DNA from: a bacterium
GTDB lineage: Bacteria > Auribacterota > UBA3054
Reading direction: 5' to 3'
Length of the DNA stretch: 64,000 nucleotides
Assembly (NCBI GenBank): GCA_017557885.1
Contig: JAFYXV010000005.1
Span: forward strand, 42,443-106,442
Below are positions 1-9,187 of this stretch, one piece after another; positions within the stretch are counted from its first letter, which is position 1, and the number at the start of each line of letters is the position of its first letter. The notes beneath the pieces are model-generated. The model was not told where the DNA came from and did no database searches. It worked only from the letters and a program-made list of their open reading frames with translations. Position numbers and translations under genes: made by a program.

Positions 1-77
1 AAATGCGCCAGAAGGGCATGCCCATGCCGGAGGAATTCATCCGTCCCGAGATCGCGGAACTTCTGATGACGAAGTAA
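1..77 (+). CDS. C-terminal end of an unidentified protein (partial)
   Basis: An open frame enters from the left edge and stops at TAA 75-77. The last residues read MRQKGMPMPEEFIRPEIAELL then MTK. The stop lies one base before the ATG of the next gene, so it is very probably the preceding cistron of the same operon. Too little remains to name a family. Confidence 0.5.
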   Translation, partial: MRQKGMPMPEEFIRPEIAELLMTK

Positions 78-78
78 A

Positions 79-1296
79 ATGCCGAAGGTCTTTACTCACG
101 CGACGGGCTGCAAGATAAGCTACTGCGACACGAAGGAAGCGGAGGAGCTTTTTTGCGCGGCGGGCTGGGAGATCGCCAGGAAGCCGGAAGAAGCGGATCT
201 TTTTCTTCTGACGGCCTGCACGGTGACCAAGAAAGCGGACGCCGACTTGAGAAAGGCCGCAAGGCAATTGAAAAACAAAAATCCCCGGGCGGAACTTTGG
301 ATCTACGGCTGCTGGGCCAGGGTCGCGGAAAAGCACGAGCCCCTGGAACGGGCGGACGCGGTCATAAAAAGCAGGGAAGAGCTGAAGGAACGCTTGGCGA
401 AAAGACAGGGCGAAGCGAAAGCTAAGCCGGAATTGGAAAGGAACAGGCTCTTTGTAAAGATCCAGGACGGCTGCGACCGCTACTGCGCCTACTGCATCGT
501 GCCCTTCGCACGAGGGAACCCGCAAAGCACCCCTTATGAGGAGATCAAAGCGCGAGTTTTGAAAGCGGCGGCCATCGGCCTCAAGGAATGCGTGCTCTCC
601 GGGATCCATTTGGCTTCCTGGCGGGACGGCGAAAAAGACATTGCCGACCTTAGCGCCGCGCTGCTTAAGGACACCCCCATTCCCCGCTTGAGAATAAGCT
701 CCCTGGACGTGACGGGAGCCGGCGGGAAATTAAGGAAGCTGATGCGGGAGGAGAAAAGGCTCATGCCGCATCTGCACATTCCCCTGCAGTCCGGCAGCGA
801 CCGGGTACTCAGGCTCATGAACCGCCCGCTTTCCCGCGGCCAGCTCATGGACGCCATGCAAGCCTTCCTGGAGGAAGTCCCCTCTATGATGCTCTCCACG
901 GACATCATCGTGGGCTTCCCGGGCGAAACGGAAGAGGATTTCCAGGAGACCTTGTCCTTCGTAAAGAAGATCCCCTTCGGCAAGATCCACTATTTCCCCT
1001 ATTCCCCCAGGCCCGGAACAGCGGCGGCCCAAAGGATAGCGGATTTCGTTCCGGAAAAAGTGAAAAAGGAACGGGAAGAGAGGCTGCGCCAGGCGGCGGA
1101 AGAGGCGGCCAGGATCTGCCGGGCGCCTTTCCAGGGACAAAGCTTCCAAGTTCTCCTTGAAACTCAAGGACCTTCCGGCTGGCTGGGATTTACGGAAAAT
1201 TACTTAAGGGTCTGCTCCAAGAAGGCAAATCTCAAGGCCAACGAAATAGCGACCCTCACGATAGACGGTAAAGAGACAGAATTTATTCCTCAATAA
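79..1296 (+). CDS. mtaB: tRNA t6A37 methylthiotransferase, MtaB type
   Basis: Radical-SAM methylthiotransferase that converts t6A to ms2t6A at position 37 of tRNAs decoding ANN codons. The N-terminal UPF0004 domain shows its three cluster cysteines (C11 in TGCK, C47 in TACTVT, C78 in YGCW). The radical-SAM domain has the CxxxCxxC motif CDRYCAYC (C132, C136, C139), and PLQSGSDRVL and GFPGETEEDF are family hallmarks. At 405 aa it is close to the usual 400-450 aa. The TACTVT and CDRYCAYC forms point to MtaB rather than MiaB or RimO. It is followed after 3 bp by plsC and sits in a tightly packed operon. Confidence 0.9.
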   Translation: MPKVFTHATGCKISYCDTKEAEELFCAAGWEIARKPEEADLFLLTACTVTKKADADLRKAARQLKNKNPRAELWIYGCWARVAEKHEPLERADAVIKSREELKERLAKRQGEAKAKPELERNRLFVKIQDGCDRYCAYCIVPFARGNPQSTPYEEIKARVLKAAAIGLKECVLSGIHLASWRDGEKDIADLSAALLKDTPIPRLRISSLDVTGAGGKLRKLMREEKRLMPHLHIPLQSGSDRVLRLMNRPLSRGQLMDAMQAFLEEVPSMMLSTDIIVGFPGETEEDFQETLSFVKKIPFGKIHYFPYSPRPGTAAAQRIADFVPEKVKKEREERLRQAAEEAARICRAPFQGQSFQVLLETQGPSGWLGFTENYLRVCSKKANLKANEIATLTIDGKETEFIPQ

Positions 1297-1299
1297 GCT

Positions 1300-1980
1300 A
1301 TGTGGCAAAAAACCAAAGAAGTTTTAACGGATCTTCTCTACAGAGTGATCTACTTTTTCGGCTGGTGCGGTTTCTGGCTCCTCTTCGGAGTCGGTCACAG
1401 GTACAGCATACACCGCACCGACAGGAAGAAAACTTTGAAGGGCAGGAAGCAGGGAGTGCTCATCGTGGCCAACCACGCCAGCTTCCTGGATCCCGGGATC
1501 GTCGGCATCATCTTTTTCCACCGCATCTGGTACCTGGCCAGACAGTCGCTTTTTGAGAACAGATCCTTTGCCTGGCTCATCACCGCCGTGGGCGCGCTGC
1601 CCATTTCCAGGGAAAAATTAGATCTGGCCACCCTGCGTCAGGTCAAGGCGTACATAGAGCAGGGGCGCGACGTTCTCCTGTTCCCGGAAGGGACGAGGAC
1701 GGAGGACGGCGAGCTTCAGGAAGGCCAGGCCGGCGTCGGCTTCTTCGCAGACAAAGTCAAAGCGGACATCCTGCCCGTTTACGTCAAGGGCTCCTTCGAG
1801 TCCTGGCCCAAGAGCGGGAAATATCATTTCGCCAAGCTTGATTCCATCGTGGGCGATCTTATCCCCTACGAACACTGGCAGACGCTGCCTGCCGGACGCG
1901 AGCGCTACCAGCTCATTGCCGACGGCATCATGGCAAAGCTGGCGGAACTGAAAAAAGAACTGGAAGAGATCAAAAAGTGA
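1300..1980 (+). CDS. plsC: 1-acyl-sn-glycerol-3-phosphate acyltransferase (PlsC family)
   Basis: Transfers an acyl chain to lysophosphatidic acid to make phosphatidic acid, the membrane phospholipid precursor. A hydrophobic segment at about residues 12-32 would anchor it in the inner membrane. The catalytic H(x4)D block is NHASFLDPG, and the substrate-binding block is FPEGTRTEDG. The 226 aa length is normal for bacterial PlsC. It starts 3 bp after mtaB and its stop overlaps the GTG start of fmt by 4 bp, so translation is probably coupled. Confidence 0.88.
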   Translation: MWQKTKEVLTDLLYRVIYFFGWCGFWLLFGVGHRYSIHRTDRKKTLKGRKQGVLIVANHASFLDPGIVGIIFFHRIWYLARQSLFENRSFAWLITAVGALPISREKLDLATLRQVKAYIEQGRDVLLFPEGTRTEDGELQEGQAGVGFFADKVKADILPVYVKGSFESWPKSGKYHFAKLDSIVGDLIPYEHWQTLPAGRERYQLIADGIMAKLAELKKELEEIKK

Positions 1981-2933
1981 AGGAAAAAAGCGGGATAATT
2001 TTTCTGGGCACTCCCCAGATAGCGGCCGCCTGCCTCAAAAGGCTCATTAAGGACGGCCGTCCTGTAAAAGCGGTCCTTACCCAGCCCGACCGTCCGGTGG
2101 GCCGGCACAGGATCGTAACCAAAAGTCCCGTCAAGCAAGCCGCGGAGGAAGCCGGCATCGCCGTTTATACGCCGGAAAGCCTGAAGACCGAGGAAATACA
2201 TGCGCTTTTCGAGGAGCTTTCTCCCAAGGTCGCCATAATCGTGGCTTACGGCAAGATCATTCCCCCAAACCTGCTCTCCATTCCGGAAAGCTTCATCAAC
2301 CTCCATTTCTCGCTCCTCCCCCTCTACCGGGGCGCCGCGCCTGTGCAAAGAGCCCTCTATGACGGCAGGACCACAACGGGCGTCTCTATTCAGTATCTGG
2401 CGGCCAAATTAGACGCCGGCGACATCATAGCCGAGGCACCATTCACCATCAACCCCAAAGACACCACGGAGACCCTGTGGGAGCGTTCTGTGGCCATCGG
2501 AGCGTCGCTCCTGACCAGAGTGGCCGCCCAGCTTCTGGAAGGACGGCTCCCCGCCGTTCCCCAGGACGAAACGAAAGCCACCTACGCCGCCAAGATGAGC
2601 CGCGAGGACGGCTTCATTGACTGGACCTGGAGCGCCAAGATGATCCACGACCACATAAGGGCCTGCAATCCCTGGCCCGGCGCCGTGACCTGGCGCAAAG
2701 GCAAGGAGATAAAACTTTGGAAAAGCGAATGGCCGGTCCCGGATCCCGGCCCCCTGGGCATCCCGGGAGAAATAACCGTCGCCAAAAAAGAGCTTTTCGT
2801 CTCCGCCCGGGACGGCTTCATCAAGATCACGGAACTTCAGCCCGCCGGCGGTGCCCGCCAGACGGCGGAAGCCTTCGTCGCCGGCCTCCGGGGCGAAAAA
2901 GTCTTTCTGGAAAACAAGCCAGAGGGAATCTGA
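1977..2933 (+). CDS. fmt: methionyl-tRNA formyltransferase
   Basis: Formylates initiator Met-tRNA from 10-formyl-tetrahydrofolate. The family core INLHFSLLPLYRGAAPVQRA carries the catalytic Asn and His, and LDAGDII carries the catalytic Asp. The N-terminus IIFLGTPQIAA fits the Rossmann-like formyltransferase domain, and the C-terminal RNA-binding domain ends near residue 315, a normal length. I take the GTG at 1977, which overlaps the plsC stop (GTGA). No peptide deformylase gene is adjacent. Confidence 0.93.
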   Translation: MKEKSGIIFLGTPQIAAACLKRLIKDGRPVKAVLTQPDRPVGRHRIVTKSPVKQAAEEAGIAVYTPESLKTEEIHALFEELSPKVAIIVAYGKIIPPNLLSIPESFINLHFSLLPLYRGAAPVQRALYDGRTTTGVSIQYLAAKLDAGDIIAEAPFTINPKDTTETLWERSVAIGASLLTRVAAQLLEGRLPAVPQDETKATYAAKMSREDGFIDWTWSAKMIHDHIRACNPWPGAVTWRKGKEIKLWKSEWPVPDPGPLGIPGEITVAKKELFVSARDGFIKITELQPAGGARQTAEAFVAGLRGEKVFLENKPEGI

Positions 2934-4144
2934 TGGCGGCGAAAGCATCCCCCGCCAGGGCTCTGGCCCTGAAAGCGCTCATAACTTGGAGCCGCGACCC
3001 TGAAAGCCATCTTGAGCAGCACCTGAAAGGCCTGCCGGATCCCAAAGACCTCGATCTCGCCTACACCATCTGCCGCGGCGTTCTGAAAGAAAAGACTTTC
3101 CTGCAAAAAGTTGTTGGCCGCTACCTCGCCCGCAAAGGCAAAAACCTCCCCTTACCCGTCGAGCTCATCCTTCTCCTCTCCTTCTACCAAAGACTCTTTC
3201 TGGAAAAGATCCCAAATTATGCTGTCGTCTTCGACGCCGTGGAGCTTTGCAAAGAAAAAAAGCCCGTTTTCTCCAATCTCGTCAACGCCGTCTTAAGAAA
3301 CCTGGACCGAGATCTGAAATCCGGCTTTGATCCGCAAAAAGAGCCAATGACCCTTGAAGAGCGCTACTCCCATCCCAAGGAACTCATAGACCTCATAAAA
3401 GAGGAAACCAAAGACGAAGCCACAACCGAACAGATCCTCAAATGGGACAACGCCAAACCCAAAGCCTTCCTGAGAAAAAGGAACGGCAGCTGCGAGGAAT
3501 GCCTTGACGTTAAAGCCGCCGTGCAAAGCGACGACTTCAAAAGCGGAAAGATCTATTTCATGCAGCTCTGGTCTCAGGAAGTCGCCAACGCCGCGCCCGT
3601 AAAGGACGGCGCCACGGTCCTTGATCTCTGCGCCGCACCCGGCGGCAAAAGCCTCGCCCTTTTAGACAGAGCCAAAATTAAACTCACCGCCTGCGATTTC
3701 TCCGAAACCAGACTCGCGCAATTAAAAGAAAACTTCGCGCGCCTCGGCTACGAAAACGCTCCCAATATCACGATAAAGCAGCTGGACGCCCGGAAAGCCA
3801 GCCAAGCATTCCCTCCAGAATCTTTTGACCTCGTTCTCCTGGACGCCCCCTGCTCCAGCCTGGGCACCATCCAGCGCAACCCCGAACTCCGCTGGCGCTT
3901 CAAAAAAGAGCAGCTTGCTGAATACGCCGCGCTGCAAAGAGAGATCCTAACTTCCGCTAAAGAGCTTGTCGCTCCCCAGGGCTATCTTCTCTATTCCGTC
4001 TGCTCCTTTGCCGAAGCCGAGCGCGAAGCGGCAGATCTTCTCCGCCAAGACAAAACCTGGACACTTGTCAAAGAAAAGCTCACCTACCCCGGCGAGCAAG
4101 ACAGTTTCGACGGCGGCTACTACTCCCTCTGGCAAAAGAACTGA
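2933..4144 (+). CDS. rsmB: 16S rRNA (cytosine-C5)-methyltransferase, RsmB-like with NusB domain
   Basis: SAM-dependent m5C methyltransferase, probably acting on 16S rRNA C967. A NusB-like RNA-binding domain occupies roughly residues 1-135, followed by a Rossmann methyltransferase with the SAM motif VLDLCAAPGGKS. The two cysteines of the mechanism sit in LDAPCSSLG and YSVCSFAE. The frame is open further upstream, but the ATG at 2933 overlaps the fmt stop (TGATG) and starts the recognisable domain, giving 403 aa. Last gene of the operon; no clear terminator follows before the promoter at 4221. Confidence 0.9.
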   Translation: MAAKASPARALALKALITWSRDPESHLEQHLKGLPDPKDLDLAYTICRGVLKEKTFLQKVVGRYLARKGKNLPLPVELILLLSFYQRLFLEKIPNYAVVFDAVELCKEKKPVFSNLVNAVLRNLDRDLKSGFDPQKEPMTLEERYSHPKELIDLIKEETKDEATTEQILKWDNAKPKAFLRKRNGSCEECLDVKAAVQSDDFKSGKIYFMQLWSQEVANAAPVKDGATVLDLCAAPGGKSLALLDRAKIKLTACDFSETRLAQLKENFARLGYENAPNITIKQLDARKASQAFPPESFDLVLLDAPCSSLGTIQRNPELRWRFKKEQLAEYAALQREILTSAKELVAPQGYLLYSVCSFAEAEREAADLLRQDKTWTLVKEKLTYPGEQDSFDGGYYSLWQKN

Positions 4145-4220
4145 ACTGGCATCACAGGAAGAAATCCTTTTTGGCAAAGGCCAGGATTTAAATCCAAGAA
4201 ATAAGCTGTTTATTTTTTTA

Positions 4221-4249
4221 TTGATTTATAAAAACAAATTTTATATAAT
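4221..4249 (+). promoter_or_regulatory. sigma-70-type promoter for the 4293 gene cluster
   Basis: TTGATT at 4221-4226 and TATAAT at 4244-4249 are separated by 17 bp. The region is AT-rich and lies about 45 bp before the ATG of the first secreted-protein gene. Confidence 0.6.
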
Positions 4250-4292
4250 TAAGTAAAGATTTAGACCATATTTATCATCTGAGGAAAGAGTT

Positions 4293-5447
4293 ATGAAAAA
4301 AACATTGCTGCTGTTTAGCCTTTTTATATCTTTCAGCCTTTGCGCGGAAGACGTATCGGTAAAACCCGCAGGGGAAGGCACTGCGGAAAGCCCTTATTTG
4401 TTTGACCGTTTGGAGAACTTCTTCTGGCTCAGAGATAATATCCTGGACATGGATCCTAATGTCCCAGTCTATTGTAAGCAGACAAAGGACATCGACGCAA
4501 GCGCGACGCAGAAGGGAGGAGATTACGCTTGGCAAACGATAGAGTTTAAAGACCACCTTTTCGTTTACGATGGGCAATGTTACACAATCTATGGTCTCGA
4601 GCCGGAGGAACAAGGAGCTTTGTTCGGAAAGGGTTATCTTCAATTAAAAAATATCAGGATACACGGTGCAGAAGGAAAAAAGACTTGCGGTTTGGCGAAG
4701 GGCTTATATTCATCGTCCATCAAAAACGGATATCTTGAAAACTGTCACATAAAAGGTCTGCTGGTAGGAATGCCTGCGCTGGCGACAACGGTTTTCGGAA
4801 GCGGTATAGTAATAAACGGCTGCATCGTGGAAGCTGATATAGAGGAATTAAAGAACGGAGCATTAATATCTGAATGCAGGCTTTTTGAGAAAAACATCAT
4901 TAAAAACACTTGCTTTAAGGGAAAAATAAAGCCAACAACTTCCACAGCTCTTTTAAGCGGGCTCGCTAATGGTATAACATTAGATATAATCGGCAATACG
5001 GAAGTCACTATCGAAGATTGTTATTTTAATTTTGATATAGAAAGCAATCCTGGAGCTCGGTACGCTGTAGGAGGATTAATATTTGATGTAATCATGTTTC
5101 GCAACACAAATGTTGCGTTAAATATAGAGCGTTGCTATGTATCAGGGTCAACAGACGAAAGACTAGAAAACGGCCAAGCCTTTATTTATAACTTAACAAA
5201 CACCGTCAACACAATAAACGTCAAAGACTGTTTTTATAGCGAAACGCTGAATTTGACAGATAAATATGCCACGCTTAAAACCGAAGAAGAAATGAAACAA
5301 AAGGCGACATTCAAAAATTGGGATTTTGAAAACGTTTGGGATATCGACGAAGGCGAAGGAATGCCGTTCTTAAGATGCGAGATTCCCGAACCGACAGGAC
5401 TGATGATTCTGCTTTTGCTGGCTTTTTTAAAATCACGAGAACGCTAA
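4293..5447 (+). CDS. secreted GLUG/beta-helix-like protein with PEP-CTERM-like tail
   Basis: 384 aa. Starts with a clear signal peptide (MKKTLLLFSLFISFSLCAED). The body has short alternating turns such as NGYLENCHIKGLL and DCYFNFDIE, as in right-handed beta-helix or GLUG-repeat proteins. Near the C-terminus TFKNWDFENVWDIDEG matches the segment that closes many GLUG-motif proteins. The end IPEPTGLMILLLLAF plus KSRER has the PEP motif, hydrophobic stretch and basic tail of a PEP-CTERM sorting signal. RBS GAGGAAAG precedes the ATG. It is a paralogue of the gene at 7938-9137. Probably exported and surface-associated; ligand unknown. Confidence 0.7.
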   Translation: MKKTLLLFSLFISFSLCAEDVSVKPAGEGTAESPYLFDRLENFFWLRDNILDMDPNVPVYCKQTKDIDASATQKGGDYAWQTIEFKDHLFVYDGQCYTIYGLEPEEQGALFGKGYLQLKNIRIHGAEGKKTCGLAKGLYSSSIKNGYLENCHIKGLLVGMPALATTVFGSGIVINGCIVEADIEELKNGALISECRLFEKNIIKNTCFKGKIKPTTSTALLSGLANGITLDIIGNTEVTIEDCYFNFDIESNPGARYAVGGLIFDVIMFRNTNVALNIERCYVSGSTDERLENGQAFIYNLTNTVNTINVKDCFYSETLNLTDKYATLKTEEEMKQKATFKNWDFENVWDIDEGEGMPFLRCEIPEPTGLMILLLLAFLKSRER

Positions 5448-5468
5448 CACAACCAGGAGGAAAAATGC

Positions 5469-6935
5469 ATGATTAACGAAAATAAAAAGACACGCATAAG
5501 GTTGTTGATTGCGGTTTTGGCAGGAACGTTTTCTTTAACAACGTTTTCTTCTCAGATACATTTTTTAAATATTTGTGGACCTTCGTATTTAGCAGTTGGA
5601 AAACCAGATGCGACATATAATATTAGTTATTATGTTAACGGGACGTTTTGTGAATGTAGATTCTCGGTTGATGCAACCTTAGATTATCCCCCCTATCTCG
5701 TTTGCATTGCAGATAATGGCCCCGCTTATCAAAATCTTGGTCTGACATTTGACACACCGGCTAATGAATGCTTTTTGGTCATGACGGCTAGATTAACTTA
5801 TATGGCAAACACATATCCGGTAACATATCCTTTTTTGCTTGAAGAAAGGCTTGTGGAAGTCCAAAAGCCGGTTTTAATTACAGCCAGAACAGGATTAAAC
5901 GGTGTTGTTTATGAAAACAACGCCACTGCTGTACCCATACATTGGAATATAGATGACGATGACAGATCAGGGTTTGGCGTAGTTCATCCTAATATTAGTT
6001 ACGGAGAAGATTATAGGCAGTACGAATTTTTGTCTGAAAACGGCTATGATGATGATTTATACAGCATACAAGCATATATTGAGAACTCTGATCTTGATAC
6101 CGCTGGATGTAACTTTAAAATCAAAACGCCAGATTCAATGCGTTTGTGGTATACCCAAAATAAAAGCGCATTATGCTGCGATTCAAACAGCGTGTTTGAG
6201 ACAAATTGTAATATTGTTGATTGGTTCAACACACATGCTAATTCACCAGGAAACAGACTGTATGTTGAATGGGTGGTCCCGCCTAACACGACAACAAACG
6301 AATATATTGAATTTTACTGCAACGGAGTTCAATTTGCCAAATTGCGTTACAAGGGTTATGCGCTTTCTAACCCAGCGTATATAAATATGCCAACCAAATC
6401 AGAAAGAACGTTCTTCGAGGGGTTTTGTGAATTAGACGGATGCGAATGGGGAATAAACAAGCAAGGCAGCATGCGGCTTCCTGATCGCAACTCTATCGCG
6501 GAAGCAGTTGACCCACACTGGACAAGGTATGGAGAAGCGTTTGTCGCAACCAAAACAAGTCCTGTGTGTCCGGACATTTATACTTTGCGGAACGGGGCGT
6601 ACAGTAATTTTGTATGTCGCTGTATGAGCATGGATACTTTCAACAACCATAACTATTTGTTTGAAGAAGCTGACGTTACAGCTTTTTTCACCATACTTAA
6701 TTTTTGGACATACAATTATCTTGACATAGATTTGCATGGCGCTCTTGGCGATATTGTTTATTACAGCGGTCCTTTCGCTGCGACTAGAGTGCCGTCTTAT
6801 TGGTTGACAAATTGCAGACCTTCCTGGGATATATTCACAAGCCGCTTTTTCAATCAACCAAAGATTGTTCACAATCCATATCAACTCGAATCTACCAGAG
6901 CCATTTTAGACACATATGTTATAGATCTGCCTTAA
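5469..6935 (+). CDS. hypothetical secreted cysteine-containing protein
   Basis: 488 aa, unrecognised as a whole. A hydrophobic segment after a basic N-terminus (RIRLLIAVLAGTFSLTTFSS) is a probable signal peptide. From about residue 155 there is a block starting HWNIDDDDRSGFG, continuing through RLWYTQNKS and LYVEWVVPPNTT. This resembles, at low confidence, Asp-rich extracellular modules seen in large PVC surface proteins. At least a dozen cysteines suggest disulphides. AGGAGG at 5455-5460 fits this ATG; an out-of-frame ATG lies 4 bp earlier. It sits between the two PEP-CTERM-like paralogues but lacks such a tail. Confidence 0.55.
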   Translation: MINENKKTRIRLLIAVLAGTFSLTTFSSQIHFLNICGPSYLAVGKPDATYNISYYVNGTFCECRFSVDATLDYPPYLVCIADNGPAYQNLGLTFDTPANECFLVMTARLTYMANTYPVTYPFLLEERLVEVQKPVLITARTGLNGVVYENNATAVPIHWNIDDDDRSGFGVVHPNISYGEDYRQYEFLSENGYDDDLYSIQAYIENSDLDTAGCNFKIKTPDSMRLWYTQNKSALCCDSNSVFETNCNIVDWFNTHANSPGNRLYVEWVVPPNTTTNEYIEFYCNGVQFAKLRYKGYALSNPAYINMPTKSERTFFEGFCELDGCEWGINKQGSMRLPDRNSIAEAVDPHWTRYGEAFVATKTSPVCPDIYTLRNGAYSNFVCRCMSMDTFNNHNYLFEEADVTAFFTILNFWTYNYLDIDLHGALGDIVYYSGPFAATRVPSYWLTNCRPSWDIFTSRFFNQPKIVHNPYQLESTRAILDTYVIDLP

Positions 6936-6954
6936 TATTAATTGGAGAAAAAAC

Positions 6955-7920
6955 ATGAAAAGATATTTATTTAGTTTTTACATGATTTTATTGTCTTTGC
7001 TTGCTCTTGGAATAGATTCTGATGAATACGCGCTTTTGTTAGAAAAGGCTGAGCAAACTCCCGCCATCGTTTTTGACAAGGAGGATTTTTCTTGGGACAA
7101 ATATCCGGCGGAAATTGAAAAGCAGTTTTTTGATGGCGTTAAGGCACAAGGAGAGCTTAATAAGGTGCCTTCGTCAGAATCGATACCGTTGCTTTTTGAT
7201 TTTGTAGAGAATGGCAAAAACATTGATAAAAAAGTTGTGGTATATTTGGAGCAATACGGATATTACACAAATTATTTCTTTGAAAGAATTTATAAGCAAA
7301 TAAGGAATCAAAACGGTATCAGTTGCGGATACAGCGGATTGGGAAATCTGGCTTTTCCATGGTTAACAAAAAAACACAGGGGCAAAGATTTCAACGAATA
7401 CGAGATCCAATACTTCTGGTGGGTCTATGACAGAAAACACATTCAGAACATTTGGCAAAACTGGTATCAGTGCTGGCAGGAAGAAAACGCTAAGCCAGAA
7501 CCGAGAAAATATGTGCAGAAGCGTTTGATTTCTGACGTGTTGTGTCTGGGCTTTTATCTTTTTCCTTACTTGGCGGAAAATTTGATAAATGACAAAAGTT
7601 TGGAAGATATAGTTGATGAGTTAAGGTCTTATTCCTGTTTTTCCATCAGGGGCGATTTTTTAACATGGTGGGAAGAAAACAGCGAAAGATATTCTTTTCC
7701 GGAAGCAAAGGGCTGGGAACATGCGTTAGAGATTCTTAACCGGGGAAAGTTAATGGTTAGTAAATCCGCCATGGAAAACATGCCTGTTTGGCACGAGCTG
7801 GCGGAGGCTTATTACTCTGGGAACATAAATCGGTATTGGTATTATTTTCTTTCCGACAAAAACGAAATAACGGAAGAAGACATTACCGAAGCGATTTGCA
7901 AATCAATTGAAGACAAATGA
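6955..7920 (+). CDS. secreted Trp-rich protein; stand-alone copy of the domain fused to GH27 at 26625
   Basis: 321 aa with an N-terminal signal-like segment (MKRYLFSFYMILLSLLALG). No known family recognised. It is clearly related to the N-terminal ~330 residues of the gene at 26625-28898. Here IWQNWYQCWQEENAKPEPRK aligns with VWDMWYECWKEENKREKPRK there, WWEENSERYSFP aligns with WWEREKDNYTLP, and NRYWYYFLSDKNE aligns with TNYWYCFLKPD. Tryptophan and aromatic content is high. The stop overlaps the untranslated leader of the next gene. Confidence 0.6.
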   Translation: MKRYLFSFYMILLSLLALGIDSDEYALLLEKAEQTPAIVFDKEDFSWDKYPAEIEKQFFDGVKAQGELNKVPSSESIPLLFDFVENGKNIDKKVVVYLEQYGYYTNYFFERIYKQIRNQNGISCGYSGLGNLAFPWLTKKHRGKDFNEYEIQYFWWVYDRKHIQNIWQNWYQCWQEENAKPEPRKYVQKRLISDVLCLGFYLFPYLAENLINDKSLEDIVDELRSYSCFSIRGDFLTWWEENSERYSFPEAKGWEHALEILNRGKLMVSKSAMENMPVWHELAEAYYSGNINRYWYYFLSDKNEITEEDITEAICKSIEDK

Positions 7921-7937
7921 TCTTCAAGGAGAATATT

Positions 7938-9137
7938 ATGAAAAAAGCGTTGCTGTTTGTTTGCATTTGGGCATGCGTTTGCTTGGCTTTGGCCGACGGC
8001 GTTTCCGTTGCGCCTAAAGGAGAAGGGACGCAAAAAGCTCCTTATCAAATTACGCAGATGGGAAACTTTGTGTGGCTGTCGCATCAAAGCGACATGATCG
8101 ATGCCGGAACAACAATTTATTGCGTTCAGGAAAACGATATTGACGCGGTGGAGACGGAAGAATGGCAGAGTTTCCCTGGTATTGAAACCAACAACATTAA
8201 TGGTGAAAACAAAGGGGCCTGGACTTTGAATTATGACGGCCAAGGTTTTAAAATAGAAAATCTTTGCATTAGTCAAACCAAAGGTTTTTACAGCGCGCTG
8301 TTTTGCTTAGGCAGCTTCCAATTGAAAAACATCAATATTAACGGAGTGAAAAGCAAGGTGCCGTGGGGAAGCACGGGAATTTTGGTAGGAAACATGGGAG
8401 CCGGGTATATAGATAATTGCCATATAAGCGGAACAAATCTTCGCGCCACGGCCGGTTTGATCCAGGAAGTAATCGTTCCGCAGGGAGGAAGTATTGAAAT
8501 CAGCAATTGTTCTGTAGAGACGGATTTAACAAACGCTTGGGCGGGGGTAATAGAGCAAGCGCATGTTTATGGAACGCTAGTAATTAGAAACACATCTTAC
8601 AAAGGAAAAATTACGATCGGGGATGAATCTGGCGGAGACGTAATTTCAGCTGGCTTTGTCAAAGGATTGCAGTTGGAAGAAAAACATGCCAAAGTGGTCA
8701 TTGAAGACTGTTATTCTGCTGCCGAGATAAAATGCGCTAATTCTTATTTAGGTCTTTCCGGATTTGTAGGCATAATTAACAACGCGAATTATGGAGAACC
8801 AGTTGACATTGAGATCAATCGCTGTTATTCCACGGGATCAATAAGCAACACAAGACCTTGGGGCAGCGCTAGTTTTCTGACCGTGGTGTACGGATGCGAA
8901 CCGGTGGTAAAGGATTGCTACTATAATTCCACGACGTTAAAAAAAGCTGACAAATACGCGCTTCCCAAGACAGAAGAAGAGATGAAACAATTGGCCACTT
9001 TTGAAAATTGGGATTTTGAAAATGTCTGGGATATAGATGAAGGCAAGAGTATGCCGTATCTCGTATCAACGCTTCCCGAGCCATGCGGGATAGTTGCCCT
9101 GCTTTTGCTGACTTTGCTTTTAACAAGAAGAAAATAA
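7938..9137 (+). CDS. secreted GLUG/beta-helix-like protein with PEP-CTERM-like tail (paralogue of 4293)
   Basis: 399 aa from the ATG at 7938, chosen because it starts a signal peptide (MKKALLFVCIWACVCLALAD) and is preceded by AAGGAGAATATT. An in-frame ATG 21 bp earlier lies inside the previous gene. The organisation matches the 4293 gene: VSVAPKGEGTQKAPYQ at the N-terminus, beta-helix-like repeats, TFENWDFENVWDIDEG, then LPEPCGIVALLLLTLLL and basic TRRK. The pair presumably arose by duplication. A strong terminator follows. Confidence 0.7.
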   Translation: MKKALLFVCIWACVCLALADGVSVAPKGEGTQKAPYQITQMGNFVWLSHQSDMIDAGTTIYCVQENDIDAVETEEWQSFPGIETNNINGENKGAWTLNYDGQGFKIENLCISQTKGFYSALFCLGSFQLKNININGVKSKVPWGSTGILVGNMGAGYIDNCHISGTNLRATAGLIQEVIVPQGGSIEISNCSVETDLTNAWAGVIEQAHVYGTLVIRNTSYKGKITIGDESGGDVISAGFVKGLQLEEKHAKVVIEDCYSAAEIKCANSYLGLSGFVGIINNANYGEPVDIEINRCYSTGSISNTRPWGSASFLTVVYGCEPVVKDCYYNSTTLKKADKYALPKTEEEMKQLATFENWDFENVWDIDEGKSMPYLVSTLPEPCGIVALLLLTLLLTRRK

Positions 9138-9154
9138 AATTGCATAAAAAGGAA

Positions 9155-9187
9155 GGCGGGAACTCTTGTTCCCGCCTTTTCTTTTTT
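9155..9187. terminator. rho-independent terminator between convergent genes
   Basis: Perfect 9-bp stem GGCGGGAAC (9155-9163) / GTTCCCGCC (9168-9176), loop TCTT, then a T-rich tract to 9187. Upstream A-rich sequence lets it also work for the minus-strand GH120 gene that ends at 9186. Confidence 0.85.
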